From Coccinella septempunctata (Eukaryota > Arthropoda > Insecta > Coleoptera > Coccinellidae), in NCBI RefSeq assembly GCF_907165205.1, contig NC_058193.1, positions 25,123,521-25,187,520 on the forward strand: a DNA stretch of 64,000 nt, in the 5' to 3' direction. The notes beneath the pieces were generated by a model that saw only the letters and a list, made by a program, of their open reading frames with translations, made no database searches and had not been told where the DNA came from. Both the position numbers and the translations under genes were made by a program. Below are positions 1 through 13,092 of this stretch, one piece after another (the first letter of the stretch is position 1; each line of letters starts with the position of its first letter).

Positions 1-633
1 TAGTAACAGTTCGGTTTAAGAAGTCTATATCGTTTTTAAATCGAGCACAGATCGAACGCGAAGCTTCTACCTTGGCACGCTTTTGGTCAACATTCAAACA
101 TTTGGGGACCATTTTGCAGCAATTTTTTTCATGTCCAAATTGACATGGAGTATATGATGAACGCGTTCGTATGAACTTCAGATATCCGTTTTAGCCCAAT
201 TCGACGTTCTGATAAAATCATGTCATGAACTGCAACTATATTTTTCGGAGACTGACTCAGAAACTGGCCTTCTCGATCGGTCATCATATTCAATGGCAAA
301 TTTACCTCTTTTGAAGCTTGCAGTCCAATTTTCACGGTTCATACGAAGGACATTGATCACCAAGGGTATTAAGCATATATTCGTAAATCCGCTTACCTCT
401 TAACCCTTTCAAATACAGGTACTTGATGATGGCTCGATACTCCAATTTTTCGGTTTTCACAATTTCAGTGGACATCTTCTTTCTTTTAATTTATTGCGTA
501 ACTCTGGTTTACTTTTTCGACCTCAAACTTCACACTGACACTTCGAATGAGTTATTGTTCGTTCCTATGGTAACGCAATTTTTTTTATGCATGGAACTGG
601 TCTAGGCTAACTAAATATCAATACATCCTCGTA
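1..633 (-). pseudogene. mariner element, 5' half, decayed (copy A)
   Basis: Read on the minus strand, this is the 5' end and first part of a mariner transposase gene, close in DNA sequence to the copies at 13093-14385 and 54436-55889. The terminal inverted repeat ends at 631-633 and begins TACGAGGATGTATTGATA in minus-strand sense. The 5' leader, the ATG near 470 and the N-terminal region (IIKYLYLKGLRG, MLNTLGDQCPSYE) follow. A one-base deletion relative to copy B, where copy B reads TCGTATGCGACC and this copy TCGTATGAACC, shifts the frame, and further indels follow. The element runs off the left edge of the window, so the catalytic half is not visible. It is a non-functional remnant; the family (Tc1/mariner, DD34D group) is inferred from the two fuller copies. 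Confidence 0.9.
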
Positions 634-2320
634 TTATTCAGTGATAATTAATAAAAATGAAATTGATAAAACATAAAGAGATAAATGTTTACTAATGTAG
701 AAAATGAGGTACTCATTGGTATTGTCAAAAATCTCATGGGCTTATGATATCGCATAAAAATGAGGATTTTTTTCAGATAAAAATACCAAATATAGTCTTA
801 CATCTATGCAATTCTCAGTTTAGGTAGTATATGGATTTCCGCAGATAATTACAGATAAGACAGACTGAAGTATAATGTTTTATAATAAAAGAATTCACAA
901 AAATTTCTAGTTTTTTCAAGACTTTGTGTAAAAAATATTTACAACGTAGGTATATTGCAAAAATCCATGAAACATGTTCTATTTAAAGAATTCAAAAAGC
1001 TTCCTTATAAATTAATTCATTCATTTATTTCACTCATAAACTAACATTTTCTTCTATAACCTAACAATACACTTGTTTCAATATGGCATTTTATGTGTAT
1101 CGTTTGTGGAAAATACTTCGCAGTTTAGTAGCCTTCTTTTTGAATCAGACAGGTCTCTTATCTGGGAAGAGATTTTTCAACACGAAACTTCAATGATTCA
1201 ATTCCTTTGTATGAGGATACTCATATCAGTGATATCGATTTCATTCAAACGAAATTCAAGAAGGTACGTCCATTAATTAGTCAATTATATAAAGTTGTCG
1301 CGACACCTAGCTGAGGATATGTTGTTCATAACAGCTTCTTGAATCGAGCAGTGGCAATTATGAAACACAAAACCTGCTGCTGTTCTGCATCGAGCATCGA
1401 TTGGTATTAAATTCAAATTGTTGAACCAAATAAAATATATGTATTTGACATATGAAAGTGGCTATTAATGAACTCATTTAATGAGATGGGTTGTAAAATT
1501 TGTCTATAGCGAAAACTTCGAGGAAGATTCGAACGTTCCGACAATAAATCAGAGGTTTTAAAATGACTATTATATACAAGACGATTACGTGATTTTTCAG
1601 TTCGTTGGTTCTATTTATTGCAGGTCTACTATTAGATTCAACTCATGTCTGCTCGGTTATGACAGAAAGAGTTTGATATACATCATAAAACAAATATGCT
1701 GTACCGAACTAACTATAATTTTTTGTGACACAGTAATCCAGATGTAAGACCAATAAAAACGATATTATATAAATTGTTTTCACTCCATGAATTCCTTTGT
1801 TTCATTGCTGAATGAACATTAAAGACTAAAGAGATTTTCGTTCTAATCTTGCAGTTGATGATGATAAATGATGAATGTCCATAACAAGAAAAATTTTTCA
1901 ATTTCATGAAAAATCAAGTTAGTAGTAACTACATTTGGATGAAAACATTTCCACAAATGTATTTACTTCCATCTCACGATAAAAGTAAAAAGAAATATTC
2001 GATCAGTTTTGACCTAAGCAAAGCCAATTCATCTGTTCAGGAAGCCAAGAGAAGGAGAAAGAAATTTGTTGAACTCACCAACATCTGGTTGTGAAAGAAA
2101 AAGAGTTTGTAATAGATCAAATATCATTTTACTCATTTCATTACTAGAATTACCTATAATACTCCATTCACTTTTATTTTAGCACTCGGTTGGCCATGGA
2201 AATATCAAATATGACACATTTCACTCTGTATAGTACGAAAATGTGGGGTTATGAAGCTTGTCAAAACATTTTTGGGTTTCAAATCAACGCTTTGTTGCCC
2301 GTTCTACGTAAAAGTTTCTG
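634..2320. other. AT-rich stretch, nothing recognised
   Basis: I see no coding region, RNA gene or clear repeat here. Short open frames lack any recognisable family signature. Confidence 0.5.
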
Positions 2321-2977
2321 TTATTACGTATTTTATCAAATGACGAATCTCTTCGTAAAATATGTGACGAACATAATTGAAGTTTATACAAACTAATTGA
2401 AGGCATACCAAATCTAGTTAGGTATTTGATTGGAAATTACAAGAGATCAGTATAATATCATAATATGCACTAGCTTGAGGAGAGGTAATGTTCGTAATCT
2501 TCTTTGGTTTGGCTTAAGTTTGAATACGTTACGTCAATTGTAGATTTCAAAAATATTAACCCGAAGATGAAATGCATATGATGCAGTGGTTGGGAATGGG
2601 TATCTCTCGAAGAAACTAACAGATAATTACAAGAATGTTAAATTCTTCAACAAAAATCATCTTGCATCAATGGAAGTAAAAAGAATTGAAGGAAGTTTCA
2701 AGTCAAGATAAACTTTGAACAACAATTCCACATGAATAAACAATTAACAGGACAACTGGCTCGTATTTGTAGCTGTTCAACTTAATACATTGATATAATA
2801 ATAATAATAATTAGGTATTGGTACTTTAAGACATTTACAATGTATAGGACAAGTCAAATGAAAAATAAAAAACTTATTCTACGATGACATTAATCGAAAA
2901 TTCTGTAGTAACGTTTCGCATCAATTCACATAAACATAAAATTCTCAAATGCCACCACTTTTTGGGTCTGCCAATTG
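2321..2977. repeat. Tandem duplication, unit 1 (about 657 bp)
   Basis: This segment aligns with 2978-3588 and then 4569-4635. Shared landmarks include CGTATTTTATCA, ATATGTGACGAACATAAT, AGTATAATATCATAATATGC, GATGAAATGCATATGATGC and a short ATA/AAT microsatellite followed by TTAGGTATT. The copies differ by many substitutions and small indels, so the duplication is not recent. Unit 1 is uninterrupted and gives the empty-site sequence for the insertion in unit 2: it reads CGAAAATTCTGTAGTAACG where the element sits in the other copy. No coding function is apparent. Confidence 0.85.
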
Positions 2978-4635
2978 TTATTTCGTATTTTATCACAAAG
3001 TCAAATCTCTTCGGAAAATATGTGACGAACATAATTTAAAATTAAACAAACTGATTGAAGGCACACCAAATCTAGTTATTTTTATTTGCATGGAAAATAC
3101 AAGAGATCAGTATAATATCATAATATGCACTAGCTTGAGGAGAGTTAATGTTCGTTATCTTCTTTGGCTAAAGTTTGAATACGTTACATAAGTTGTAGGT
3201 TTCAAAAATTTTAACCCGAAGATGAAATGCATATGATGCTGTGGTTGGGAATGGGTATCTCTCGAAGGAATAAACAGATAATCACAAGAATGTTCAATTC
3301 AACAAAAAAAATCATCTTGCATCAATATAAGTAAAAGGAATTGAAGGAAGTTTCAAGACAAGATGAATTTCACTTTTGAACAAAAATTTCACATGAATAA
3401 ATAACAATTAACAGGACAACTGGCGCGTTTTTGTGGCTGTTCATCTTAATACATTGATATAATAATAATAATTAGGTATTTATTGGTACCTTAAGACATT
3501 TACAATGTATGGAACAAGTCAGTGAAAAATAGAAAAATCTATTTTCGGAAACTCATTCTACGATGACATTCATCGAAAATCCTGTATCTAAGATGTCTAA
3601 AAACATGGTGTATGCACTGATTAGATTTTGTTTTTCCCGCTTCGAAAATAAGAGATAAGTTTCGTTTTTCCCACTGTAGGTAGCGCCGTTTAGGAATTGA
3701 CAGTTGTCAAATGATATTTGAAAATAATTTGAATGCATTCCTACGACTTGCGAATGTGTTGTATTCATAAGCGATTATATTGGTGTGTGAAAATGTATTA
3801 CTTTCGAGAAAGGTCGTATAATATTCATTTATTGAACATGTCGTTCAGTTTTCTGTATGAACAATCAAGAACTACAGCTAAGAATTCGGTGTTGTTGGAC
3901 TATCACCCTTTGTTGTTGGAAATTGGAGGCAGAGCCAAATCAGATGAACATTCTGGACGGATAGAGCTAACAGTTTTATGGCAACTTCAGCAATATTTAA
4001 GCAATAAAGGAACTGTATTGAAAATACGTAATGTGAATTGTGAGCATGTATTAAGAAATAGAAATATGTTAATCTGTTCGAGACTGTTCTTCAAATATTC
4101 TTCACAAGTATAGTGAAAATTGCGTTTCAGTCAACTGAATATATTGAATATTTCGCCAATAAACTGTGTTTTATTGAAATCATATTGAATTGCCTTCCTC
4201 ACGAATACAATTTTTCAAATAAAAATTATCTTGAAGAAAAATAGAAGTACTCCTTCGTATCCTTCTATAGTGTTGAAATATCTGCAGATTCGTTTTTACA
4301 ACGAAAATACAAGTGTAAATCACAAATATTCGTTAACAGCTGATTCTTTGATGGATCAGGAACACAGAGATGACTGTAATCTGTGATCGATATAAACGCA
4401 GAACAAAATAAAGCGAGAGAGTATCATTAGATTTTCCTTCATAGAACAAGGATATAACATGGTGGCGCCGCCACGAAACGAATCTCTTATTTTCGATTTA
4501 GTCTAATGTCATTCCATTCAAAAATGAACGAGTGCATACACCATATTTTTAGACATCTTACCTGTATCAAACTTTTCGCATTAATTCACTCAAACATAAA
4601 ATTCTCAGATTCCATCACCTGTTTGGGTCCCCCAA
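2978..4635. repeat. Tandem duplication, unit 2, split by an inserted element
   Basis: This is the second copy of the 657-bp unit. Its left part is 2978-3588 and its last part resumes at 4561-4635, where CGCATTAATTCACTCAAACA matches CGCATCAATTCACATAAACA at the end of unit 1. The interruption is the 972-bp element at 3589-4560. Confidence 0.85.
3589..4560. mobile_element. Non-autonomous DNA transposon with 8-bp target duplication
   Basis: The element begins TAAGATGTCTAAAAA and ends with the reverse complement of that sequence. The outer 30 bp of the two ends differ at one position, and a second inverted block (CGAAAATAAGAGAT then GTTTCGT and GCGCC) lies further in. It is flanked by perfect direct repeats CCTGTATC at 3581-3588 and 4561-4568, and unit 1 of the surrounding tandem duplication supplies the empty site. 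An 8-bp duplication is typical of the hAT and P superfamilies; I cannot choose between them from the termini. It contains an open frame 3733-4113 (+) of 126 codons with no recognisable transposase motif, so it is probably a deletion derivative moved in trans. Confidence 0.85.
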
Positions 4636-6151
4636 GAGAAAGAAATTCTTTGTCATCCTCTTCATTCACAATCTTTCTGATTGTGGAAATATTCAGCTGA
4701 AATGTAAGTCGTTTAGATTCAGATGAATCATTATATAAATTCTCTTACATTGAATATGTTCGCTACCGTCTGACTTATTGTGTATTTTAGAATATCAGGA
4801 TATAAATATTTGAATGAGCGGGCCTGAATTCTAATAGCACTTCCTGAAACCCTGTCTCTTTTTTCAATTACTTTCGGCATTTTCGTAATAAAAATTGATA
4901 TCAGTTTTGGCAACGGCGTTATGACATCAACGACATTTCATGAGTGCCAACCTTACTCCGTTCTAGTCACAAAAACTTGAGAAAATTATTTCATGGCCAA
5001 CCGACTGCTAAAATAAATGTGAATGGAGTATACATGGTATACGAAAAAATATTCTACTTCTCACAATTTTTTTATTTACCGCGTATATGGAGTACCTAGG
5101 TAATTTCTCTTCTTATTCGCTTGTATATTTCTATCATTCGAGATGAAGAACTTTGAACCTCCGTATAATCAGTGGAAAATTAAGTCAATCTCCACTCTGA
5201 CAAATTCCAGGAAACGTTTCTTCGCACTGATTTCATTGAATCGATTAAAATTTGTCCGCTTTCGTACGTTTGATAAAAAACGGCCTCAGCAATATACAGT
5301 TTATCGCATCAAATCCATCGCTGCCAACCAATTCACTTCCAGAATGTCCTTTCTCTAATATCATTTCCATATTCCTACGGTAAATTTGACCATTTCACTT
5401 TTTTCACTAAGCATTCCACACTGATCCATATACTTTCGACGGATCTCGAAGTGAGAATATTCAGATTACATTGAAATAATGTAAATGATTTCAAAATATT
5501 GGGAACTGCCGGAATGCAGTTTTTCTGTGGGAAAAGTTGGATCTCATGCTACGAATTGCGTAAAACCTTGTCATATTCTCGTTACACTATTGGGGAAAGT
5601 TGAATTGGCGAAGACAGTCCATCCATTTCTTCTGGTTACCGAATCTTTTAATTTCAGTTCGATTATAATTCAAAATGTCTCAGTTCCTCGGCTGGTATCA
5701 CATATAATTATTACTATCGATTCTAGAAGAGGAACTAATAACCTGCGACCATTGGAACTTCAATTTCTTAGGAGAAATGGAACCTAGCGCTATTTTATGG
5801 TGTTTGGTATTTTTGCTAATATATAATACATAGGTATAAACAGAATGTCCGCACCATGGAGCAGCGGTCGATTACTCTAATTCTATTGACTTTACAAAAA
5901 AGAGTTTGGGATAAAACCCTTTTTCAGTAGAGCATCTCCTAAAATTATTTAGAACTATACAAAGTGTTTCGTTTATTCTGCACAGCTATCAACTTCGTTA
6001 TTTTAAATGGAACACCCTATATATTTGTACATTTTTGAATTCCTTGTTAAATTTTAATATAAGTTTGATAACACAACTATGTCTGAATTCTCAACGGTTA
6101 TCGAGAAATTTGATTTTTTATTAATATTTTGACAGTTTGAGGTACTTACAC
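4636..6151. other. AT-rich stretch, nothing recognised
   Basis: No gene, RNA or clear repeat can be supported. An open frame of 100 codons at 5485-5787 (+) has no family signature. Confidence 0.5.
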
Positions 6152-6586
6152 AAAGGACTATAGCTCCGTACCTATTCTATATAGTTGATTCAAATTTGGA
6201 CCGTGTCCAGTCAATAAATACATTCTCTTTGTAAATAACCATATTATATACTGGGTCCACGAAAACTCAGATCCATTATCAAAACAGAAATTCATCAAAA
6301 TCTTTTTTTTAAATGGCAACTCATTTTTTTTTCTGTTTATTATTTAAAACAACTAACAACGAACGAAAAACGAGTTCATATAATGAACAGAAAAAAAATA
6401 TGGGTTGCGGTTTTAAAAGAAATCAGATTTTGATGAATTTCTGTTTTGATCATGGATCTACGTTTTCGTGGACCCTGTATATAATATGGTTATTTACAAA
6501 GAAAATTTTTAGTGTATCATTTATTGACTAGACAGAGTCCAAATTTGAATCAATTACATAAGATAGGGACGAAGCTATAGTCCTTT
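6152..6586. mobile_element. Fold-back (long inverted repeat) element
   Basis: The left arm begins AAAGGACTATAGCTCCGT and the right arm is its imperfect reverse complement ending ACGAAGCTATAGTCCTTT. The arms are about 160 bp each around a roughly 100-bp centre. Inside each arm is a second boundary-like motif, ACTGGGTCCACGAAAAC on the left and GTTTTCGTGGACCCTGTATA on the right, so this may be a MITE with TATACAGGGT-type ends nested in a larger palindrome. No clear target-site duplication is visible at the outer edges. Confidence 0.8.
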
Positions 6587-9500
6587 AGAGTCATTCGGGA
6601 CAACTGTGCGCACTTTTGCCTCTCGAGCCTTACCCTGTTTCAAATGTTGAAGCTAGAAAAATTACAATATATTCATAATATAGAGAATTTTCTGATCTAT
6701 AAAAACACATCAAAAAGTAAAAAAACAAAAATGGTTTTTTTTCCGCAAAAAAAAATTGAAGTCAGAGTGCGTTCACATGCCCCGTATTGCAGCTAAGTGT
6801 GCGCACCCTCACGGGGTAAGTGAACGCAGTGTTTAGTGAACCACACAATCAAAACAAATTACAAAATAATGTCATCAAAATGTTACAATATTAGAGAAAT
6901 GCTTTTTATTGTCAATACAGAAGCGCCTTTTTACAAGTACTGCATTATTGTTCGTGCCACCATTCCTGGTGAACACAACACTCGATACATTCCTCTGTTG
7001 GTGGCTCTTCATATTTTTCTGAACAAATAGGACAATATTGATCGAGTCTCAACCAAGAAAATCAACAATCTCATAATTTATTCCTCACTGAACTAATGCC
7101 AATATAATGAATCTATGCGTACACTTAACCGCGCACACTTTCCCCAGTAAGCCAAAATTTGAATTGACGTTCTTATAGAGTTGAGCAGCTAAGAGAACCT
7201 AAAACTTTGTATTATATATTAAGATTAATATGCGCATGATCGATTAAAATATTGTTTAACACTGTCGGACTCGGAACTTGGACCTGACAGAATGTGCAGA
7301 GATGCTAAAAATTAACAAGAAAACTAGTGAATTTGATTGATTGCAAATAAAAAGTATTAATTTTTGTTTCTCATAAAGAAACAGATACATAGATGTTTCA
7401 AATTATTGTTTATTAGTATCATCGGGGGATATTAGAATTCCATTCGAAATAGACAAATAACACTACTTTTGTGTTTTAATATTTTTCAAAATTTTACTGT
7501 TTTGATTGACAGTTATGAAAACAGTTAAATTTTTGAAAAATAACAATCACAAATGGCATTTGCAGGTAGGTGAAGGCAGTTGGCAAATAGCTTTTCCTAG
7601 TGAAATTCAAGCAATTTAGGTTGTAGTTCAATACAGTGTCTAGAAATTCAAAATCTTTTCACAATTACTGACAATCACATTATTAACTCATAAGGGTGAT
7701 GTTTTTTTCGAAAAAATTCAGAAAATCTGCATTGTTAAAATTCTCCAGAAAGCTCCTTAAAACAGCAATGTCGAATTTAAAATTATTTATGGACACCATT
7801 TCCCATTAGTTATTCAACACGTAAAAGATTCGTCTCAAAAATACACCTTTCGAAACTTAGTAAACATTTGAATATGTTAAAGCTTGTGGCTTAGAATGCT
7901 TTTACTAGTAGAGTAGAGTAGAGAGAATTTTTGTTAGTTCGACAACAGTGTATTTCTGTAATTTGTGTATATACCTTCTCAAACCACATTTTGTGTCATT
8001 GTTTATTTTTCTTGTCGAATGTGATCACCAATCTTAATGTTAACTGAGTCTTTGATGACTTGAAATATTTTTCGATATATTTGAGTTATAATAACATATT
8101 TGTATTTTGAAATTTGGGAAAACAGCTAATTCTTTGAACTACTAGTACTCTTTTGAAAATTCAGCACACAATATATACGATGAACAAACAAAGGACACTT
8201 ACCTGAATGTGACAAAAAAATTTTATGCGGAAAATAATTCTTTGAAATATTTTTCGTCAATTCCTGCTTCGATGCAATATAAAAAGCCAATTAAGCGAAT
8301 TCGCAATTTAGAAACTCATTCTGCCGTCTGTTCGGCCGAATTTGAATAATAGGCGACAAAAAGGATCATTTAAAAGTCATATAAAAAAATAACAAGATGA
8401 GCAACATTCACTTTAATCCATATTTATCACTCCATTCCTTGCATGCGTCTCTTGGAATTTTGAATGCCACAGTCGGTTTTTTGGAAAGTGCGTGAAATTA
8501 TTATGCATTCAGTCGGTTCGGAATGTTGACTATTAGTTTGAATGTATATTAGGGTATTCGAATTAATTCTGAGGAACTAATTATTTTCAGCATTGAATTT
8601 TCAATGACTTGAACTCGAATTAGAATGTATTTGATTTATATAAATTTATGGTGGCGATTCTTAGGGTACATCCGCGTAGTCTATGAATAAATAAAGTCGG
8701 TCTAATTTAGTTTGCCGCTAATTTAATGAAGATAATAAGAAAAACTTCCAATTAATTTTTGCCTCTAGCAATAACGTCAACTGAAAATAAATATTCAAAT
8801 GAAGGTTAAAATTTTTTTAAGTTCCATGTCGCAACTGTTTGCTGATTTGGACAAAACACAGAGGGCCCATTTAAAACTTCAAAACTTCATACGGTACTTA
8901 GTGTGCATGTGTTTTTACACTCCGAAATTACTTTTTGCAACAAACTTTGTGAAAATGTTTAAATGATGCTTGAGAATCATTATCAGATGTAGTTTCATAT
9001 GAGAAATAAATGAATCTTCAATATTTTGCAATTCAATTGAATTTTTCTTCATATTAAGAGGAGTTTATACCACGGGACTTTCTCGCCAACCGTATGAAGG
9101 CATATAAATGGGGAAAGACTACCAGAATGTGGGGTGTTGCCAGAAAACTTGAAAGATAAATAGAAGTTACGAATATTACAATAGTTTCCACATTAGTCGA
9201 AAGCATGTCAGCACTTAACGAACGTCTTTTTTAAATTTCACCAGGATACAAATTGTAGCCAATGGCTAGACCGCCGTTTGACGAATAAAAAATTTTCTGA
9301 CTTTCCGAGATGACAAATTGATTGAATTATAATGAAAACCCCATATAAATTAGTTTCTTCTAACGTAAGATATTCATTTTCTCTTTTTGAACTGACCACT
9401 AAAACGGTGTAGACCCCTCTTAATTGCAATAACTTTACTCTCTAGTGTCTAGGCCATTAAGAGCAGATATTGTGAACGAAGTATTTGAGTATTTGATGTG

Positions 9501-10550
9501 GTATTTATACTTAAACCTCGACTTAAACAAACCTTATCCAAACTTAAATCAATAAATTGAAATCAATACAATTGGAGTTAACCATTTTCATTAAAATAAA
9601 ATAAATTTTTCTAGAAAAATAGAATTATGTATGCCAACGTGGCCAATAGAATCTAATCTAAAATGTTGCCCATCAGGCAACATTCATTTGTCAGGTCTTG
9701 CAGCTTTGGTGCTCTAAAACTGTTGGCGATTCGGGGAGCGTTATCAACAAGAATACTTCAGAGAATTCCATTTCATTCTGGAGAAATTTCCACTAGATAA
9801 TTTGGCACAATATTTATTGAACCATCAATATAAACAATACAAGACCTACTCAATAAGTCGATATAGTGTCTGATTTCAATAATTTTTTCTGAAAAAGCAG
9901 AAAATCTATTCTAAATCTTGAGCTCATGCATTTTCCTTTACTCCGAGATTAAATGTCTTCTTTGATATGTTTTCGATCAGCAAGACAATCCAGCTGTATA
10001 TTTTGAGGATATATAGTTTGCGGATATGAAAGGCCTCAATTTTGGTTAATTTATTCACAATCATCACATATAAACGCCCAGTTGACTCATTAGAGAAAAT
10101 TAATAACAACTACGCAGTTTGAAACATCCTCCATAAAATAATGTTTTTCTTCGGAACCGATACTTGCGGTCCTGAGGCTATTTCTCAAATGGAATAATCG
10201 ATTGAATAATTAGTTCGCATATCACTTTCTCTACTTAATCTTCGGGAAGAGATTTTTCTTTTTCGTCAACCTATATTTCGAAAAAACGAAAAAGTGCATA
10301 AGTAACCTACAGAACAACCTGTACCTTACCTGGTTTCTCAGTCTCAGGATGACAAAATATCCAATAAATAGGTTCATCTGCTCAAGTAGTTGAGCAGAAA
10401 TCAGTAGTGACTTCTTTTCTAGACTGATACAGATGAGCTTTGATCTTTAAGGTTGATTTGAGTTTAGATCGTTGCTAGTCCAATTTCTGATGTATTATTA
10501 ATTGTTCATAGCCGTGTCTTCTTTATCTTCCTAGCCTTTATAGATACATC
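6587..10550. other. AT-rich intergenic stretch, nothing recognised
   Basis: No coding exon, RNA gene or well-bounded repeat is supported. Motifs with TGCGCAC and TGTGCGC recur near 6608, 6797 and 7130 but do not form a structure I can name. Confidence 0.45.
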
Positions 10551-10998
10551 TACAGGGTGAGTCTTTGACTCGTAGAAATATTGTAGCAGTAGATTTTTGA
10601 GGCCAAATGAAACACTTTTTTCCTTTACCATTTTTTCGGTTCAAAAAATACAGGCTGTTGAAAAACCATAAAAAAATGTTATTATCAGTTGTATCTCACA
10701 AACGATTTTATCGAATGATATGAATTTCGGAATATAGTTTTTCATTTAATTGATTAATTTTTTTCGAACACAAGATATCACCACCGTCTTCCAGACTTCT
10801 CATTATGTGTAGTGTAACAGATTTAGCTAGTTATTCTGAAGGTAATTTTGTTTTTCCACAGGGCTGGCAGAGCTCATTATGAAAAGTGAGGATGGCTATA
10901 TTTTTTTATCGGAAAAAATGGAATAGGAAAAAAGTGTTTCCTCTGACCTCAAAAATCTATTGTTAAAATATCTGTACGAGTCAAATAGTCAGCCTGTA
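10551..10998. mobile_element. MITE family M1, copy 1 (internally deleted)
   Basis: The left end is TACAGGGTGAGTCTTTGACT and the right end reads CGAGTCAAATAGTCAGCCTG TA. The subterminal parts are inverted repeats (GTAGATTTTTGAGG with CCTCAAAAATCTAT; ACACTTTTTTCCT with AGGAAAAAAGTGT). The interior matches the copies at 42779-43424 and 57454-58132 but lacks a central segment of about 200 bp. No coding capacity is present. The ends and flanking TA fit a Tc1/mariner-type MITE. Confidence 0.85.
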
Positions 10999-12894
10999 AA
11001 TTTGCAAATAAATTAAATTGGAGTGAGTTTTTCGTGTAATTTTTACGTTATCATCTCTTTTTGAAATTTTTGTCTGTGTGTCTGTTTGTCCGGGGTAAAC
11101 TCCGGATTGACCTAACTGATTTTCAGGAGACTTTGATGGTTTGAAAGGGGACTCTCCAAAGCAGGTTACTTTTATGGTAACTTTTCTGTGTATTTCTCCC
11201 GGTATTTCATTTTCGACATAATAAGCATGCTCCTCTGATTTCAGGATTATCATTCAATCAAAAAATATCCACAAAAAAAGAGAAATGCAGTGTAAGAAAG
11301 AAAACAACATCTTTTATTTCGAAAATAAATAATTCACTAGGCAATCGTTCATGTATCTATATCTGAGGAGTTCGTCATACCACTCCTAGAAGGGGTTGTT
11401 GTTTTCAAAATGGGCACCTTGAATTTTTGTGCCAAAATAGATAGATCTTTTTTGCTAACGATTTTTATATGCCCCTGTCTTACATAACTGCTTTGAAGAG
11501 TAGTAATTGATGAAAGATGTAAGAACGTGTCAATTTTATTCACATATTAATTTATTTTTGCAACTGTAATTTGAAATCATTACTACCCTACAAAGAGGCA
11601 TATTTTCAGATACTTTTCAATAACATCAATCAATCCTGAAGTGTACCTACTGCATATCATTGATCGCAAAATAGTAAAGTAAGTAAAATTCTTAATCTTA
11701 TAACCCTAAAGGGTTAAAAAAACCCATGGATGATTCAATCATCATCTTCAGCAACATCTATCCATTTCTGGGACAAAATGTTCTGGTTGTCATTCAGAAA
11801 AATTGAACTAGCCTCCATCTCTCGCAGAAGAAGCATGATGAACTCCTCAATCATATATGATTAGTGTCATTATTCAAAATAAAAAAGAACTGACCAAGCA
11901 TTTTTCTACAAAGTATTGCATATGGTTGATATGAAATTTGTGCGTTACTTGTTATGCATAGGTACTGTATAACAGAGAGTTTTTCAAATGTGAACTGTAT
12001 AAAGTTCGAGTCCCATATAATTTTTGTCAGGCTTTATCCCAAACGTTCATTGTTGAAAATAATAAACAGGAACAAAAACCAAGTAGCTCCATTTCCTCAA
12101 TATACGGTAACAGTATAAGTGTTGAGTACCTATAATTGGCACAGAGTTTCATTTCAACCACAAACACCTATTACGAGTTTTATAATCCCATCGTGAATAG
12201 AAATAACAAATTCTCTTTTATTATATTCCCACATATCGCTTTCAAATCACATAAACACATCGTTTTGTTCAATGAAGAATTTTTAGCAACATTCGAGCAT
12301 AAGATATCATTCACTTGAAATTCACATAAAAAACTCACGAATAATTTCGTCATGCCTCTCCGCCGACTATTTTCGGAGACAAGATGAATTAACACATTGA
12401 CATAATTTCGTGTTCGTGCAATTTTTCACACGAGCCGTCTTGCATTCGGCAGTTTCAGTTTTGATCTCGATTCATAAGTTGTGCTGAAAAATGTTGCATT
12501 CAGGCCGCGCCGCACGAAGAAAACAATAAATCATGATTTCAAAAATATATATTACATCTTGTATGAAAGGAAAATTGGGATAAATAATCGCGGTCTTTCA
12601 TTGGAATTCAGAAAGTTATGTCTGAGGTTATAACCTAGACTCACGTTCTGAATTATCTATTGAAAAATATGATGATCGTGTTAACAATTCTGGTAAAACG
12701 AGTGTGGAGCACTAAGCAACTTTTGGCCGATTAAACAATGCGACCATATTTTTACAAGGTGATTTGTGAGTTAACCTGTATTACATTTTCAATCAATAAT
12801 TATACAGGGTGATTTCTGACCAGTGGCGCGCTATGGTACTACAGCATAGAGCTATGTGGAAATAAAATTTCCTCAATCTTGTCCTCAGTTGTTA
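10999..12894. other. AT-rich stretch with one isolated TATACAGGGTG end
   Basis: No gene is recognised. A lone motif TATACAGGGTGATTTC near 12804 looks like one end of another MITE, but I found no matching inverted end nearby. Confidence 0.4.
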
Positions 12895-13014
12895 AATAAT
12901 ACTTGATGTCAAAGTTTGTCTTATACATATGGACATCGAGTCTCAAGTGGTTCAATAAATACTTGATGTCAAATTTTGTCTCATCCATACTTACATCAAG
13001 TATTTGTTGAATCA
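12895..13014. repeat. Two tandem 60-bp units
   Basis: ACTTGATGTCAAAGTTTGTC at 12901 recurs as ACTTGATGTCAAATTTTGTC at 12961, and flanking sequence matches with some substitutions at an exact 60-bp spacing. The second unit also carries ACATCAAGTATTT, the inverse of the unit's own AAATACTTGATGT, giving a small potential hairpin. It lies just upstream of the mariner copy. Confidence 0.7.
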
Positions 13015-13092
13015 TAGGCAACAAGGAAATAACGAATTTTTCCGTTTTCGGGAAATCCTGAAGTTGGAATAAAAGTATAGAGAAATTGCCTC

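Noticed and set aside
3733..4113. 126-codon frame inside the 972-bp TIR element as a transposase
   Set aside because: It shows no hAT dimerisation, THAP, BED or catalytic motif and is far too short for a transposase of those families.
11990..12025. GTTCGAGTCCCAT, resembling a tRNA T-arm or B box
   Set aside because: No A box, acceptor stem or anticodon arm could be found around it, so neither a tRNA gene nor a tRNA-derived SINE is supported.
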